Shown here one piece after another: positions 15,233 to 22,504 of a stretch of DNA of 24,503 nucleotides. The notes under the pieces were generated by a model that did not search any database, was not told the origin of the DNA, and worked only from the letters and a program-made list of their open reading frames with translations. The translations under genes were made by a program, and so were the position numbers. Numbering within the stretch: the stretch's first letter is position 1; each line of letters begins with the position of its first letter. Source of the stretch: Bacillota bacterium (GTDB lineage Bacteria > Bacillota > Clostridia > Acetivibrionales > DSM-1351); NCBI GenBank assembly GCA_023391425.1, contig JAEWAX010000029.1, positions 1 to 24,503 on the forward strand, written 5' to 3'.

Positions 15233-16219
15233 TTACTTTTCATACCCATTTGGATGTGAAGAATGCCAATTCCATGCGGTTTCAATAATTTTATTTAAAT
15301 CATTATATTTGGGCTTCCATCCTAAAATGTTTACAGCTTTTTCAGCTGATGCAACAAGTGTATCAGGATCTCCAGGTCTTCTTGGTGCATCAGTAGCTTT
15401 TATGGTCTCTCCTGTTACTGCTCTGGCAACCTCAACCACCTCTCTATTTGAGAAACCTGTTCCGTTTCCAAGGTTGAATGTATTGCTATCTGCACCTTTT
15501 CTCAGGTTCTTTAGTGCGAGTACATGGGCCTGGGCAAGGTCCGATACATGAACATAGTCTCTTACACAAGTACCATCAATTGTGTTATAGTCATTACCAA
15601 AGAGCTTTATCTCATCTCTCTTGCCTTGTGCAACCTGCAATACTATAGGTATTAAGTGTGATTCTGGGGAATGGGCCTCACCTATTTTTCCACTCACATG
15701 AGCTCCACAGGCATTAAAATATCTGAGAACATGATACTTTATTGCATAAGCGCTATCTGCCCATTTTAAAATCTTTTCAACAGTTAGCTTTGTTTCTCCA
15801 TAAGGATTGATTGGAACTGTTTTGTCGTTCTCTTTTATTGGAATACTTTCAGGAATTCCATAAGTTGCTGCAGTTGATGAGAATACTATCTTGTTTACTC
15901 CAGCCTCTTGCATTGCAGTTAATAGATTTAATGTTCCAATAACATTGTTGTTGTAATACTTAAGCGGATTAGCTACACTTTCACCTACTTCAATATATGC
16001 AGCAAAATGTATTACAGCCTCTATATCATTCTCTTTAAAGACTTTTCTTATTTCATCAATATTTCTAAGGTCTGCTTGAATAAATTTACCGCCTAACACT
16101 GCTTCCCTATGACCCTTTTCTAAATTATCAAGAACAATAACATCCTCTTTTGCATCCAAAAGCTCTGCTACTGTATGACTTCCAATATAACCTGCTCCAC
16201 CTGTTACTAAAACAGCCAT
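15233..16219 (-). CDS. galE: UDP-glucose 4-epimerase
   Basis: Interconverts UDP-galactose and UDP-glucose, the last step of the Leloir pathway. From the ATG at 16219 it is 328 residues; this start has AGGAG at 8 bases, while the ATG three codons upstream overlaps that site. The NAD motif is TGGAGYIGSH. The catalytic set is SST near residue 115, and Y140 and K144 in NPYGETK, as in extended short-chain dehydrogenases. ACGAHVSGKIGEAHSPESHLIP and DGTCVRDYVHVSDLAQAH are GalE signatures. It is the last gene of galT-galK-galE, all on the minus strand, with the gal terminator behind it. Confidence 0.96.
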   Translation of the reverse strand: MAVLVTGGAGYIGSHTVAELLDAKEDVIVLDNLEKGHREAVLGGKFIQADLRNIDEIRKVFKENDIEAVIHFAAYIEVGESVANPLKYYNNNVIGTLNLLTAMQEAGVNKIVFSSTAATYGIPESIPIKENDKTVPINPYGETKLTVEKILKWADSAYAIKYHVLRYFNACGAHVSGKIGEAHSPESHLIPIVLQVAQGKRDEIKLFGNDYNTIDGTCVRDYVHVSDLAQAHVLALKNLRKGADSNTFNLGNGTGFSNREVVEVARAVTGETIKATDAPRRPGDPDTLVASAEKAVNILGWKPKYNDLNKIIETAWNWHSSHPNGYEK

Positions 16220-16302
16220 TTCGTCCACTCCTTTATTTTTAACTAATCTTATCTTGATTGCTTTTACTGTTACTGGGTTATACTTTTTTTATTAAACTAA
16301 GT

Positions 16303-17496
16303 TCATATTTTAATCTCTCTAGCTCCGTCGCTTATCTCACTAACATAAAACTCTGGAGTTATACCAGTCTGCTCTTTGTATTTCATACCGACCTGCTCTA
16401 TAAACAAATCAACTTTATCCTCCGGAACTATGTTAACAGTACACCCTCCAAAGCCTGCTCCAGTCATTCTAGCTCCTATAACTCCTTCTACTTTCATAGC
16501 CTCTGCGGTCATAGTATCTAGCTCTTTTCCAGTCACTTCATACAAATCTCTGATTGAGTCATTTGCCTCTACTAAAAGCCTGCCCAACTCTACAATGTCA
16601 TTTCTTTTTAGTGCCTCTACAGCTTTAAGTACTCTATCATTCTCACAAATTACATGAGTTACTCTTTTTTTAATTATTTCATCTTCAATCTTTGATTTAT
16701 ACTGTTCAAATTCACTACTTGTAATATCACATAGATTCTTTTTGTTTGGTAGATACTGTTGTAATATCCTTAAGCCTTCTGCACATTCACTGACTCTCTC
16801 ATTATACTTTGATTCGCCAAGTGAACGCTTTTTCTTTGTATTTCCGAGAACTATTTTGTAGCCATCCAGTCTCAAAGGCAGATACTGATATTTTAAGGTT
16901 GCACAATCTAACAATATTGCATGATCTTTTTTACCCATAGCAGAAGCGAACTGATCCATTATTCCGCAGCTTACTCCACAGAATTCATTTTCTGTTTTCT
17001 GCCCTAGCACAGCCATTTCAACTAAGTCTATTGGCTTTGTTATTCCATGTGCTTCGTTACCTAATGTAACTAATGTAACTGCTGTAGCTAATTCTATTGC
17101 TGCAGATGAAGACAATCCTGAACCTAATGGCACTGTGTCATGGAAAAGCATGTCAACCCCAACTAGTTTATAGCCTGCATTTTGCAGCACAAATGCCACT
17201 CCTGCCTGATAATTTCCCCATTTTAAGCTCTTTGCGCTTTCTAAATCATCCAGCTTTACCTCTACTCGGTTAGGGAGGTCTGTTGCTGCAAGTCTTAGGG
17301 TGTCATCATTGTTTACCCTTGCAATTACAGTAGAATCAAGACTTAAAGCTGCTGGGAATACGAATCCTCCGCAATAGTCAATGTGTTCTCCAATAAGATT
17401 TACCCGTCCAGGGCCGGAGAATATTCTTAAGTCCTCTTCACTACCTCCATATATTTGACAAAATTTTTTCTTTAGCTCATCATAATTTTTCTGCAT
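16303..17496 (-). CDS. galK: Galactokinase
   Basis: Phosphorylates alpha-D-galactose to galactose 1-phosphate with ATP. The 397-residue length is typical of GHMP kinases. GRVNLIGEHIDYCGG (residues 30-44) is the galactokinase signature; the ATP loop is PLGSGLSSSAA (123-133); the catalytic aspartate lies in CGIMDQFASAMG near residue 184; and the third GHMP motif is MTGAGFGGC near the end. The start has AAAGGGG about 8 bases upstream. Between galT (144 bases) and galE (83 bases) on the same strand. No transporter or galactose mutarotase gene is close by, so sugar uptake is encoded elsewhere. Confidence 0.96.
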   Translation of the reverse strand: MQKNYDELKKKFCQIYGGSEEDLRIFSGPGRVNLIGEHIDYCGGFVFPAALSLDSTVIARVNNDDTLRLAATDLPNRVEVKLDDLESAKSLKWGNYQAGVAFVLQNAGYKLVGVDMLFHDTVPLGSGLSSSAAIELATAVTLVTLGNEAHGITKPIDLVEMAVLGQKTENEFCGVSCGIMDQFASAMGKKDHAILLDCATLKYQYLPLRLDGYKIVLGNTKKKRSLGESKYNERVSECAEGLRILQQYLPNKKNLCDITSSEFEQYKSKIEDEIIKKRVTHVICENDRVLKAVEALKRNDIVELGRLLVEANDSIRDLYEVTGKELDTMTAEAMKVEGVIGARMTGAGFGGCTVNIVPEDKVDLFIEQVGMKYKEQTGITPEFYVSEISDGAREIKI

Positions 17497-17640
17497 TCTT
17501 TAAGCCCCTTTCAAAATATTGTTTATTCTCGTTTAATAAGTATCATAGCCATTAGTATAAGCTGTTCGAAATTCGATTATCTGCTACAGTAAAAGTAAAT
17601 GTATCCTATGTTAAATAATTTAGTTATTTATTAAGTGTCA

Positions 17641-19197
17641 TTAGTCAAGTGGACTTCCTAGTAACGCCGTTGAAATAAAGAAGTCAAATGCACATAAACC
17701 CTCATCGGTTTGCTTAAACACACCTGTATGCTCAAGACAGGTTTCAAACTTCTTGCCAATTTCAAGTTTTAGAATTACATCTGCACGTTCCAGTGAAAGA
17801 TTGCTTCCATATTTTGATATGAGTTCTTCAATCCAAGGCTTATGTTTATACAACACATTCTCCATATCATAAATATCTGAAATGCTTGATTTTCCACAAA
17901 GTATTTCCTTTATCTGTTCAACCTCTATTTTTAGTCTTCCAGGCAATATAGCCAGTCCCATAACTTCAATAAGCCCGATATTCTCTTTCTTGATGTGATG
18001 AATCTCCTTGTGAGGGTGGAATATTCCATCTGGATACTCCTCTGTAGTTCTGTTATTTCTTAGAACTAAATCCATCTCATATTTACCCTCCTCATTTTTT
18101 CTCGCAATTGGTGTTATAGTGTTGTGAGGTATCTTACCATTCTCAGATTCCGAATATGCAAGAATATCAGCACTCTCATCGCTATAACCTCTCCATTTGT
18201 TTAATACATAATCAGAGAATTCAACTAACTCGTCTATGTCACTACTTGCAGCACGAATAACAGATAGTGGCCATTTAACTACACTTATTTTTACATCCTT
18301 AAACTTATTGCATTTATAATTTTTTATTATAGGTGCTTTTTGCATTGGGAATAAATAATTTCCACCTTGAAAGTGATTATGACTGAGTATAGAGCCACCA
18401 ACTATTGGTAGGTCAGCATTTGAGCCGCACAGGTAATGTGGAAATTGCCTTACAAAATTTAAAAGTAAGCTAAATGTCTTTTTTGATATCACCATTGGCA
18501 CATGGCTTTCGCTCAAAACAATACAATGTTCATTATAGTAAACATATGGTGAGTATTGGAAATACCATTGTTCCTCACAAAGAGTTAATGGAATAATTCT
18601 GTGTGTCTGTCTAGCAGGGAAATTAATTCTACCAGAATAGCCTATGTTATCAACACAGAGCATACATTTTGGGTAATTACTCTGAGGCTGAAGTCTCTCC
18701 ATTGCAATTGTTTTTGGATCTTTTTCCGGTTTTGTCAGATTTATTGTTATTTCCATACTTCCATACTTAGAATCAGCTGTCCATTTTATATTTTTAGCAA
18801 TCTGTGCAGTTCTTATATAATTTGAAGCAGTACAAAGTTCATAGAAGTAATCAGTTGCTGCTTTTATGGATTGTTGCTGCGCCAATTCATTAAATTTTTT
18901 GACAATCTCAGACTCTCTTGGCATTATGAGACCCATTATCTTTGTGTCAAATAGCTCGCGATATGCATATACTTCTTTATCGTATAGTCCTACATCACCT
19001 GCGTATTCCACAAGTCCGCTCAGTATTTCAGTTGGATACTCCAAATCCTCATCAGCAACTTCGCCAGTATACGGTTCCTTTAGTCTAAGCAGGTCCAATA
19101 TTTGATTTCTTGCAATTATTGTATCTAACTTGTCAAGCATATTATGTTTTGTCCCAAACTGTAGAAGTCTCTCAACTTCATATGCTGGATTTATCAT
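17641..19197 (-). CDS. galT: Galactose-1-phosphate uridylyltransferase, class II
   Basis: Exchanges the UMP group between UDP-glucose and galactose 1-phosphate. At 518 residues it belongs to the longer Firmicutes class II (GalT2) rather than the E. coli type. Typical segments are NYPKCMLCVDNIGYSGR, PHYLCGSNADLPIVGGS, ILSHNHFQGGNY and DGIFHPHKEIHHIKKENIG. The frame can be opened at a GTG at 19209, but that GTG is part of the AAGGAG ribosome site itself; the ATG at 19197, 11 bases behind it, is the sounder start (MINPAYEVERLL). First gene of the gal operon, divergent from an AraC regulator. Confidence 0.95.
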   Translation of the reverse strand: MINPAYEVERLLQFGTKHNMLDKLDTIIARNQILDLLRLKEPYTGEVADEDLEYPTEILSGLVEYAGDVGLYDKEVYAYRELFDTKIMGLIMPRESEIVKKFNELAQQQSIKAATDYFYELCTASNYIRTAQIAKNIKWTADSKYGSMEITINLTKPEKDPKTIAMERLQPQSNYPKCMLCVDNIGYSGRINFPARQTHRIIPLTLCEEQWYFQYSPYVYYNEHCIVLSESHVPMVISKKTFSLLLNFVRQFPHYLCGSNADLPIVGGSILSHNHFQGGNYLFPMQKAPIIKNYKCNKFKDVKISVVKWPLSVIRAASSDIDELVEFSDYVLNKWRGYSDESADILAYSESENGKIPHNTITPIARKNEEGKYEMDLVLRNNRTTEEYPDGIFHPHKEIHHIKKENIGLIEVMGLAILPGRLKIEVEQIKEILCGKSSISDIYDMENVLYKHKPWIEELISKYGSNLSLERADVILKLEIGKKFETCLEHTGVFKQTDEGLCAFDFFISTALLGSPLD

Positions 19198-19264
19198 TAT
19201 GCATTTCACTCCTTAAATTGTTTCATATATTTTCCAATTAGAATTATAGTGATTACAGCGACGG

Positions 19265-19293
19265 TATATATCCTCTGAAATGCTTATCATCAA
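19265..19293 (-). promoter_or_regulatory. Candidate promoter of galT-galK-galE
   Basis: On the minus strand TTGATG and TATATA are 17 bases apart, about 70 bases before the galT start. Further upstream, TAGTA/TACTA (19364-19379) is a small inverted repeat that could be part of an AraC-type or other operator; that is only a guess. Confidence 0.5.
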
Positions 19294-19488
19294 CTCAAAC
19301 TTTACAAATATAATACTTTTTTACTGTAAATCTTTTATTATTATTGAGATTATATTATTATTATAGTATCGAAGTACTACTATTTCTCAAATTATTTTAT
19401 TATTTTATAATACTATTTTACGATTTCTTAATCCGTTTTATCATCTATACTTATACTTAAATTAATAATAGTTTTAGGAGGTTGTGCA

Positions 19489-20361
19489 ATGGATTCTTCA
19501 AAAGTATATAAGCCAAAATCATTTCCTATGGATTTTCCGTTTAGTATTAAGTTTACCAATATGGAACCATATTATTGCATGAACCATACTTTCCATTGGC
19601 ATAACTATCTTGAGATTGCTTTTGTTAAGCAGGGTAAGGGAATTTATTATGTAGAGAACAGAACATATGAAATGAATGAAGGAGACATTGTAGTAATAAA
19701 TAATATTGAACCACACTACATGGAAGTACTGCCACCTGTAAACATGGTCATGCCTGTGGTTATGTTCGAACCCCAACTGGTTTGGTCTTCCGAAAATCAA
19801 TTTGATTATCAGTATATGGAACCCTTTTTCGAAAGAAGTTCAAATTTTAATAATAGAATTGATAGTAAAAGTGAAATTGGTCAAAAAATATTTATACTAC
19901 TAACTGAAATTGAGGATGAGTACGTTAATAAAACAGTTGGTTACAAGCTTATGATTAAAGCCAAGCTATTGCATATAATAACGTATTTGATAAGGCATTA
20001 CCAGGATACTACTAAGAACTCTGAAAGTATAACATCAAAGAGTAAAAAACTTGAGAAACTTGGTAAAGTATTTGAGTTTATTAACAAAAATTATTCACAA
20101 AAAATTGAGCTAAATCGACTTGCAGAGCTGGCCTATATGTCACCAAGCTATTTTTCAACTTTCTTCAAGCTCTCAACTGGGTTTTCACCTATAGAGTACT
20201 TAAATAAAATACGTATAGCTAAATCAATTGAAATGTTGAGAGAAACCGATTACTCAATTGCACAAATAGCATTAGACTGTGGTTTTAGTAATCTTGCAAA
20301 TTTTAATAAGATATTTAAGCATTTTACTGAGACAGTCCCGTCACAAATAAGAAAAGGTTAG
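19489..20361 (+). CDS. AraC-family transcriptional regulator, probable gal regulator
   Basis: A 290-residue regulator. The N-terminal cupin domain shows HTFHWHNYLEIAFVKQGKG (H33, H36, H38) and MNEGDIVVINNIEPHYM. The C-terminal 95 residues hold two helix-turn-helix units, LNRLAELAYMSPSYFSTFFKL and IAQIALDCGFSNLANFNKIF, ending ETVPSQIRKG. TTTTAGGAGG precedes the ATG. It is divergent from galT across about 290 AT-rich bases, so control of the gal operon in response to galactose or a product is the natural guess. It is a different protein from the AraC regulator at 11283, with little similarity in the sensor. Its TAG stop lies within the stem of the terminator. Confidence 0.9.
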   Translation: MDSSKVYKPKSFPMDFPFSIKFTNMEPYYCMNHTFHWHNYLEIAFVKQGKGIYYVENRTYEMNEGDIVVINNIEPHYMEVLPPVNMVMPVVMFEPQLVWSSENQFDYQYMEPFFERSSNFNNRIDSKSEIGQKIFILLTEIEDEYVNKTVGYKLMIKAKLLHIITYLIRHYQDTTKNSESITSKSKKLEKLGKVFEFINKNYSQKIELNRLAELAYMSPSYFSTFFKLSTGFSPIEYLNKIRIAKSIEMLRETDYSIAQIALDCGFSNLANFNKIFKHFTETVPSQIRKG

Positions 20362-20407
20362 CCAGCTCATATGATTGTGAATAATTCACAAATCACATGA
20401 GCCGGCT
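20360..20407. terminator. Terminator between AraC regulator and fabV
   Basis: AGCCAGCTCAT and ATGAGCCGGCT pair with one mismatch, with an inner TGTGAAT/ATTCACA stem. On the plus strand TTTTATC follows. The regulator's stop codon lies in the left arm. fabV converges on it, so it may serve both genes. Confidence 0.75.
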
Positions 20408-20422
20408 TTTATCATTACTAAT

Positions 20423-21610
20423 TTATCCAATACTACCTATCTTTACATCAATATCAACATCTGCACTATAATCTACAGCATCAAATTCAAACCCAAAAAG
20501 CTTGAAAAACTCTGTTCTGTATCCTTCTATATCAGAAATAGCTCTTACATTTTCATTATTAGCCTCATTCCATAGCTTTGTTACCTCAGCTTGAACATCG
20601 GCACCCATCTCCCAATCATCCATGCAAATCCTGCCCTTGCTGTCAAGCTTCAAATCATCACAATACAATCTGTCATTAAACATACGGTACATTTGTTCAA
20701 TACAGCCTTCATGGATATTCTTCTCCTTCATTATCTTGAACAAAACACTTATATAAAGAGAAATAACAGGAATAGCAGCACTAGCCTGAGTAACAACAGC
20801 TTTATTTATAGATACATATGCCTTTACACCTATTTCTTTAAGAGTCTCTGTAATTTTACCAGCTGTAGCCTCAAGGTCATCTTTTGCTCTTCCAATTGTA
20901 CCCTCTCTATATACAGCATGGGTCATTTCTGGTCCAATATATGAGTATGCTAAGGTTATAGCATTATTTTCTAGCGCATCTGCCTTTCTAAGTGCGTCCA
21001 TCCACATTGCCCAATCTTCTCCACCCATAACAGCAATAGTTTGTCGAATTTCATCTTCATTAGCAGGCTCAATAGTTATGTCTGCAACCTGCTCTGTATG
21101 GAAATCAACTGTTTTAGATGTATACACAGGCCCAATTGGCTTAAGAACTGAATTAAATACTTCACCTGTAACGGGATGCGTTCTTCGTGGCGATGCCAAG
21201 CTGTAAATTACCATATCAACTTTACCAAGATCTTTTTTTATTAACTCTATAGCTTGTTGCTTAATTTCATTTGAAAAAGCATCTCCATTTATACTCTTAG
21301 CATACAAGCCCTCTTCTTTTGCAATCTTCTCAAAAGCTGCAGAATTGTACCAGCCTGCTGAAGCCGTTCTATTTCCTGATGCAGGCCTTTCAAAAAATAT
21401 TCCAATAGTAGCTGCACCACAACCAAAAGCTGCTGATACCCTAGATGAAAGTCCATAACCTGTTGAAGCACCAATAACTAGTACTTTCTTTGCTCCATCA
21501 ATCTTTTTTTGCCTTTTTACATACTCAACTTGCTGTCTAACATTATATTCGCACCCTACAGGATGTGCTGTTGTGCAAATAAATCCACGGAATTTCGGTG
21601 ATACTATCAT
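20423..21610 (-). CDS. fabV: Trans-2-enoyl-CoA / enoyl-ACP reductase, FabV/Ter family
   Basis: Reduces the trans-2 double bond of enoyl-ACP or enoyl-CoA with NADH, in fatty acid synthesis or in butyryl-CoA formation. The 395-residue length is typical of this long short-chain dehydrogenase group. The nucleotide motif is GASTGYGLSSR; E74 in FFERPASG is the acidic residue linked with NADH use. The catalytic pair with eight residues between is Y234 and K243 in the VYREGTIGRAK segment. IVSPKFRGFICTTAHPVGC is a near-universal start for the family. AAGGAGG lies 12 bases before the ATG; a nearer ATG at 7 bases is out of frame and stops after three codons. It is a single-gene unit. Whether it works on ACP or CoA substrates cannot be decided from sequence. 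Confidence 0.95.
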   Translation of the reverse strand: MIVSPKFRGFICTTAHPVGCEYNVRQQVEYVKRQKKIDGAKKVLVIGASTGYGLSSRVSAAFGCGAATIGIFFERPASGNRTASAGWYNSAAFEKIAKEEGLYAKSINGDAFSNEIKQQAIELIKKDLGKVDMVIYSLASPRRTHPVTGEVFNSVLKPIGPVYTSKTVDFHTEQVADITIEPANEDEIRQTIAVMGGEDWAMWMDALRKADALENNAITLAYSYIGPEMTHAVYREGTIGRAKDDLEATAGKITETLKEIGVKAYVSINKAVVTQASAAIPVISLYISVLFKIMKEKNIHEGCIEQMYRMFNDRLYCDDLKLDSKGRICMDDWEMGADVQAEVTKLWNEANNENVRAISDIEGYRTEFFKLFGFEFDAVDYSADVDIDVKIGSIG

Positions 21611-21637
21611 AATATCATTTGCCCTCCTTGAGCTAAT

Positions 21638-21654
21638 TATTTTAATATCAAATA
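21638..21654. promoter_or_regulatory. Candidate FabT/MarR-type site at fabV transcription start
   Basis: On the minus strand TATTTGATATTAAAATA resembles the FabT pattern AnTTTGATTATCAAATT at most positions. It lies just after the predicted start of transcription, a good place for a repressor. AT-rich chance match is possible. Confidence 0.3.
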
Positions 21655-21666
21655 CACATTAAATTT

Positions 21667-21672
21667 ATTATA
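21667..21672 (-). promoter_or_regulatory. fabV extended -10 promoter
   Basis: On the minus strand TGCTATAAT is an extended -10 box (TGn then TATAAT). The matching -35 (TTTTAA at 21690-21695) is poor, which is usual with an extended -10. About 55 bases separate it from the start codon. Confidence 0.6.
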
Positions 21673-21702
21673 GCACAATTCAATATAATTTAAAACTAGA
21701 TA

Positions 21703-21719
21703 TTAGTACTTGGTAATAA
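21703..21719. promoter_or_regulatory. Candidate FapR operator upstream of fabV
   Basis: TTAGTACTTGGTAATAA matches the FapR palindrome TTAGTACCTGGTACTAA, as I recall it, at 15 of 17 positions. FapR represses fatty acid synthesis genes until malonyl-CoA binds it, and fabV is such a gene. The site is 7 bases upstream of the weak -35 box, a less usual place for a repressor. Confidence 0.45.
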
Positions 21720-21737
21720 CTATTTGTATTTTTTTTG

Positions 21738-21827
21738 TTATTTATCCATGATTTCTTCTATCTTTTTCTGTGCATCACCTTTATCAAAAGCATCTTCAAC
21801 ACAGCAAACAATTATCTCTTGATTTAG
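21738..21827 (-). pseudogene. Probable C-terminal remnant of a csoR-like metal-sensing repressor
   Basis: Just behind copZ, the minus strand reads LNQEIIVCCVEDAFDKGDAQ then KKIEEIMDK and a TAA stop, 29 codons, with a TAG directly in front and no start codon. The order C, VEDAF, GD, KKIEEIMDK matches the last helix of CsoR/FrmR (DUF156) repressors, as I know them; the metal-binding histidine expected four residues before the second cysteine is absent, and a few codons seem to be deleted. CsoR proteins repress copper genes such as copZ, so the position fits. Too short for certainty. Confidence 0.5.
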
Positions 21828-21852
21828 CTAAATCAGTTCATCTCTTTTTTAT

Positions 21853-22083
21853 CTATTTCCCAAACAAGCCCTTTTTCTCAATTACAGAAACCACCTCATA
21901 TCCCGCATCGATAACAGCATTTTTAAGTGTTTCATCATTAATATCTGTCTTTAAGTCTACCGTCGCAATATTTCTCTTCAAATCCACCTTAGCCTCAACA
22001 CCTTCAATTGCATTTAGTGCTTTCTCAACGCTTGCCTGGCAATGTCCACAGCTCATTCCTTTTATTTCAATTATTTTCTTCAT
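21853..22083 (-). CDS. copZ: Heavy-metal-associated domain protein, CopZ-type copper chaperone
   Basis: A 76-residue single HMA domain. It carries Cu(I) in the cytoplasm, usually to a CopA P-type ATPase or to a CsoR-type sensor. The metal-binding motif is MSCGHC, with C12 and C15, followed by the helix SVEKALNAIEGV and the usual strands AKVDLKRNIATVDL and VIDAGYEV. AAAGGAGAAGG lies just before the ATG. No CopA gene is next to it in this window. The promoter and a CCCCATGGGG operator lie upstream, and a csoR-like remnant lies 25 bases downstream. Metal could also be another soft ion, but the motif and operator favour copper. Confidence 0.88.
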   Translation of the reverse strand: MKKIIEIKGMSCGHCQASVEKALNAIEGVEAKVDLKRNIATVDLKTDINDETLKNAVIDAGYEVVSVIEKKGLFGK

Positions 22084-22155
22084 AATCCTTCTCCTTTTAT
22101 AATATCTTTATTGTTGTTTACACTATTTTTTCTTTGCTATTTCACATTACAATTC

Positions 22156-22168
22156 ACCCCCATGGGGT
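22156..22168. promoter_or_regulatory. CsoR-like operator of copZ
   Basis: ACCCCCATGGGGT contains a perfect CCCCATGGGG palindrome, one of very few GC-rich spots in this AT-rich gap. CsoR-family operators have this C-tract/G-tract form flanked by A and T. It lies directly at the predicted transcription start of copZ. Confidence 0.65.
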
Positions 22169-22176
22169 ATATTTCA

Positions 22177-22205
22177 ATATTACAACAATTAAAATATTGT
22201 ATCAA
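22177..22205 (-). promoter_or_regulatory. Promoter of copZ
   Basis: On the minus strand TTGATA and TAATAT are exactly 17 bases apart. Transcription would begin near 22170, inside or beside the CCCCATGGGG palindrome. Confidence 0.7.
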
Positions 22206-22504
22206 TAGTATATGCATCCAATTGTTATTTATTATCCTCTATAGTTAAGAGAGCCATCAAGCAGTCAATATATCTTTTACCTATAAAATATGCTTCCTCC
22301 ACAAGTAATGTAAATTTTCTACATTCTCATGAAGGAAGCATGTCACACACATTAAGTCAAGTTACTATGAGCCGTATTGAATTGTTTACCATTGTAATTT
22401 AATTTTACTTAATACATTTATTTGTTGACAAAATCGTCATACAATCATAGGTGAATAATCTCTTACTCATGGTTCTCAAAGACTTTGTGTCTATTGTACA
22501 AATT
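22206..22504. other. Intergenic region between copZ promoter and chemoreceptor
   Basis: About 300 AT-rich bases. Except for the hairpin at 22290-22341 I see no gene or named element. A TTGACA at 22434-22439 on the plus strand lacks a good -10 and leads to no plus-strand gene. Confidence 0.5.
22290..22341 (-). terminator. Hairpin, probable terminator behind the chemoreceptor at 22505
   Basis: ATGCTTCCT pairs with AGGAAGCAT, and an inner AATGTA/TACATT pairing continues the stem. On the minus strand ATTTTAT follows. It is about 165 bases after the chemoreceptor stop, rather far but with no closer candidate. Confidence 0.5.

Noticed and set aside
20591..20944. 117-residue plus-strand frame
   Set aside because: Antisense to fabV, which is fully conserved in its own frame; no support for a second gene.
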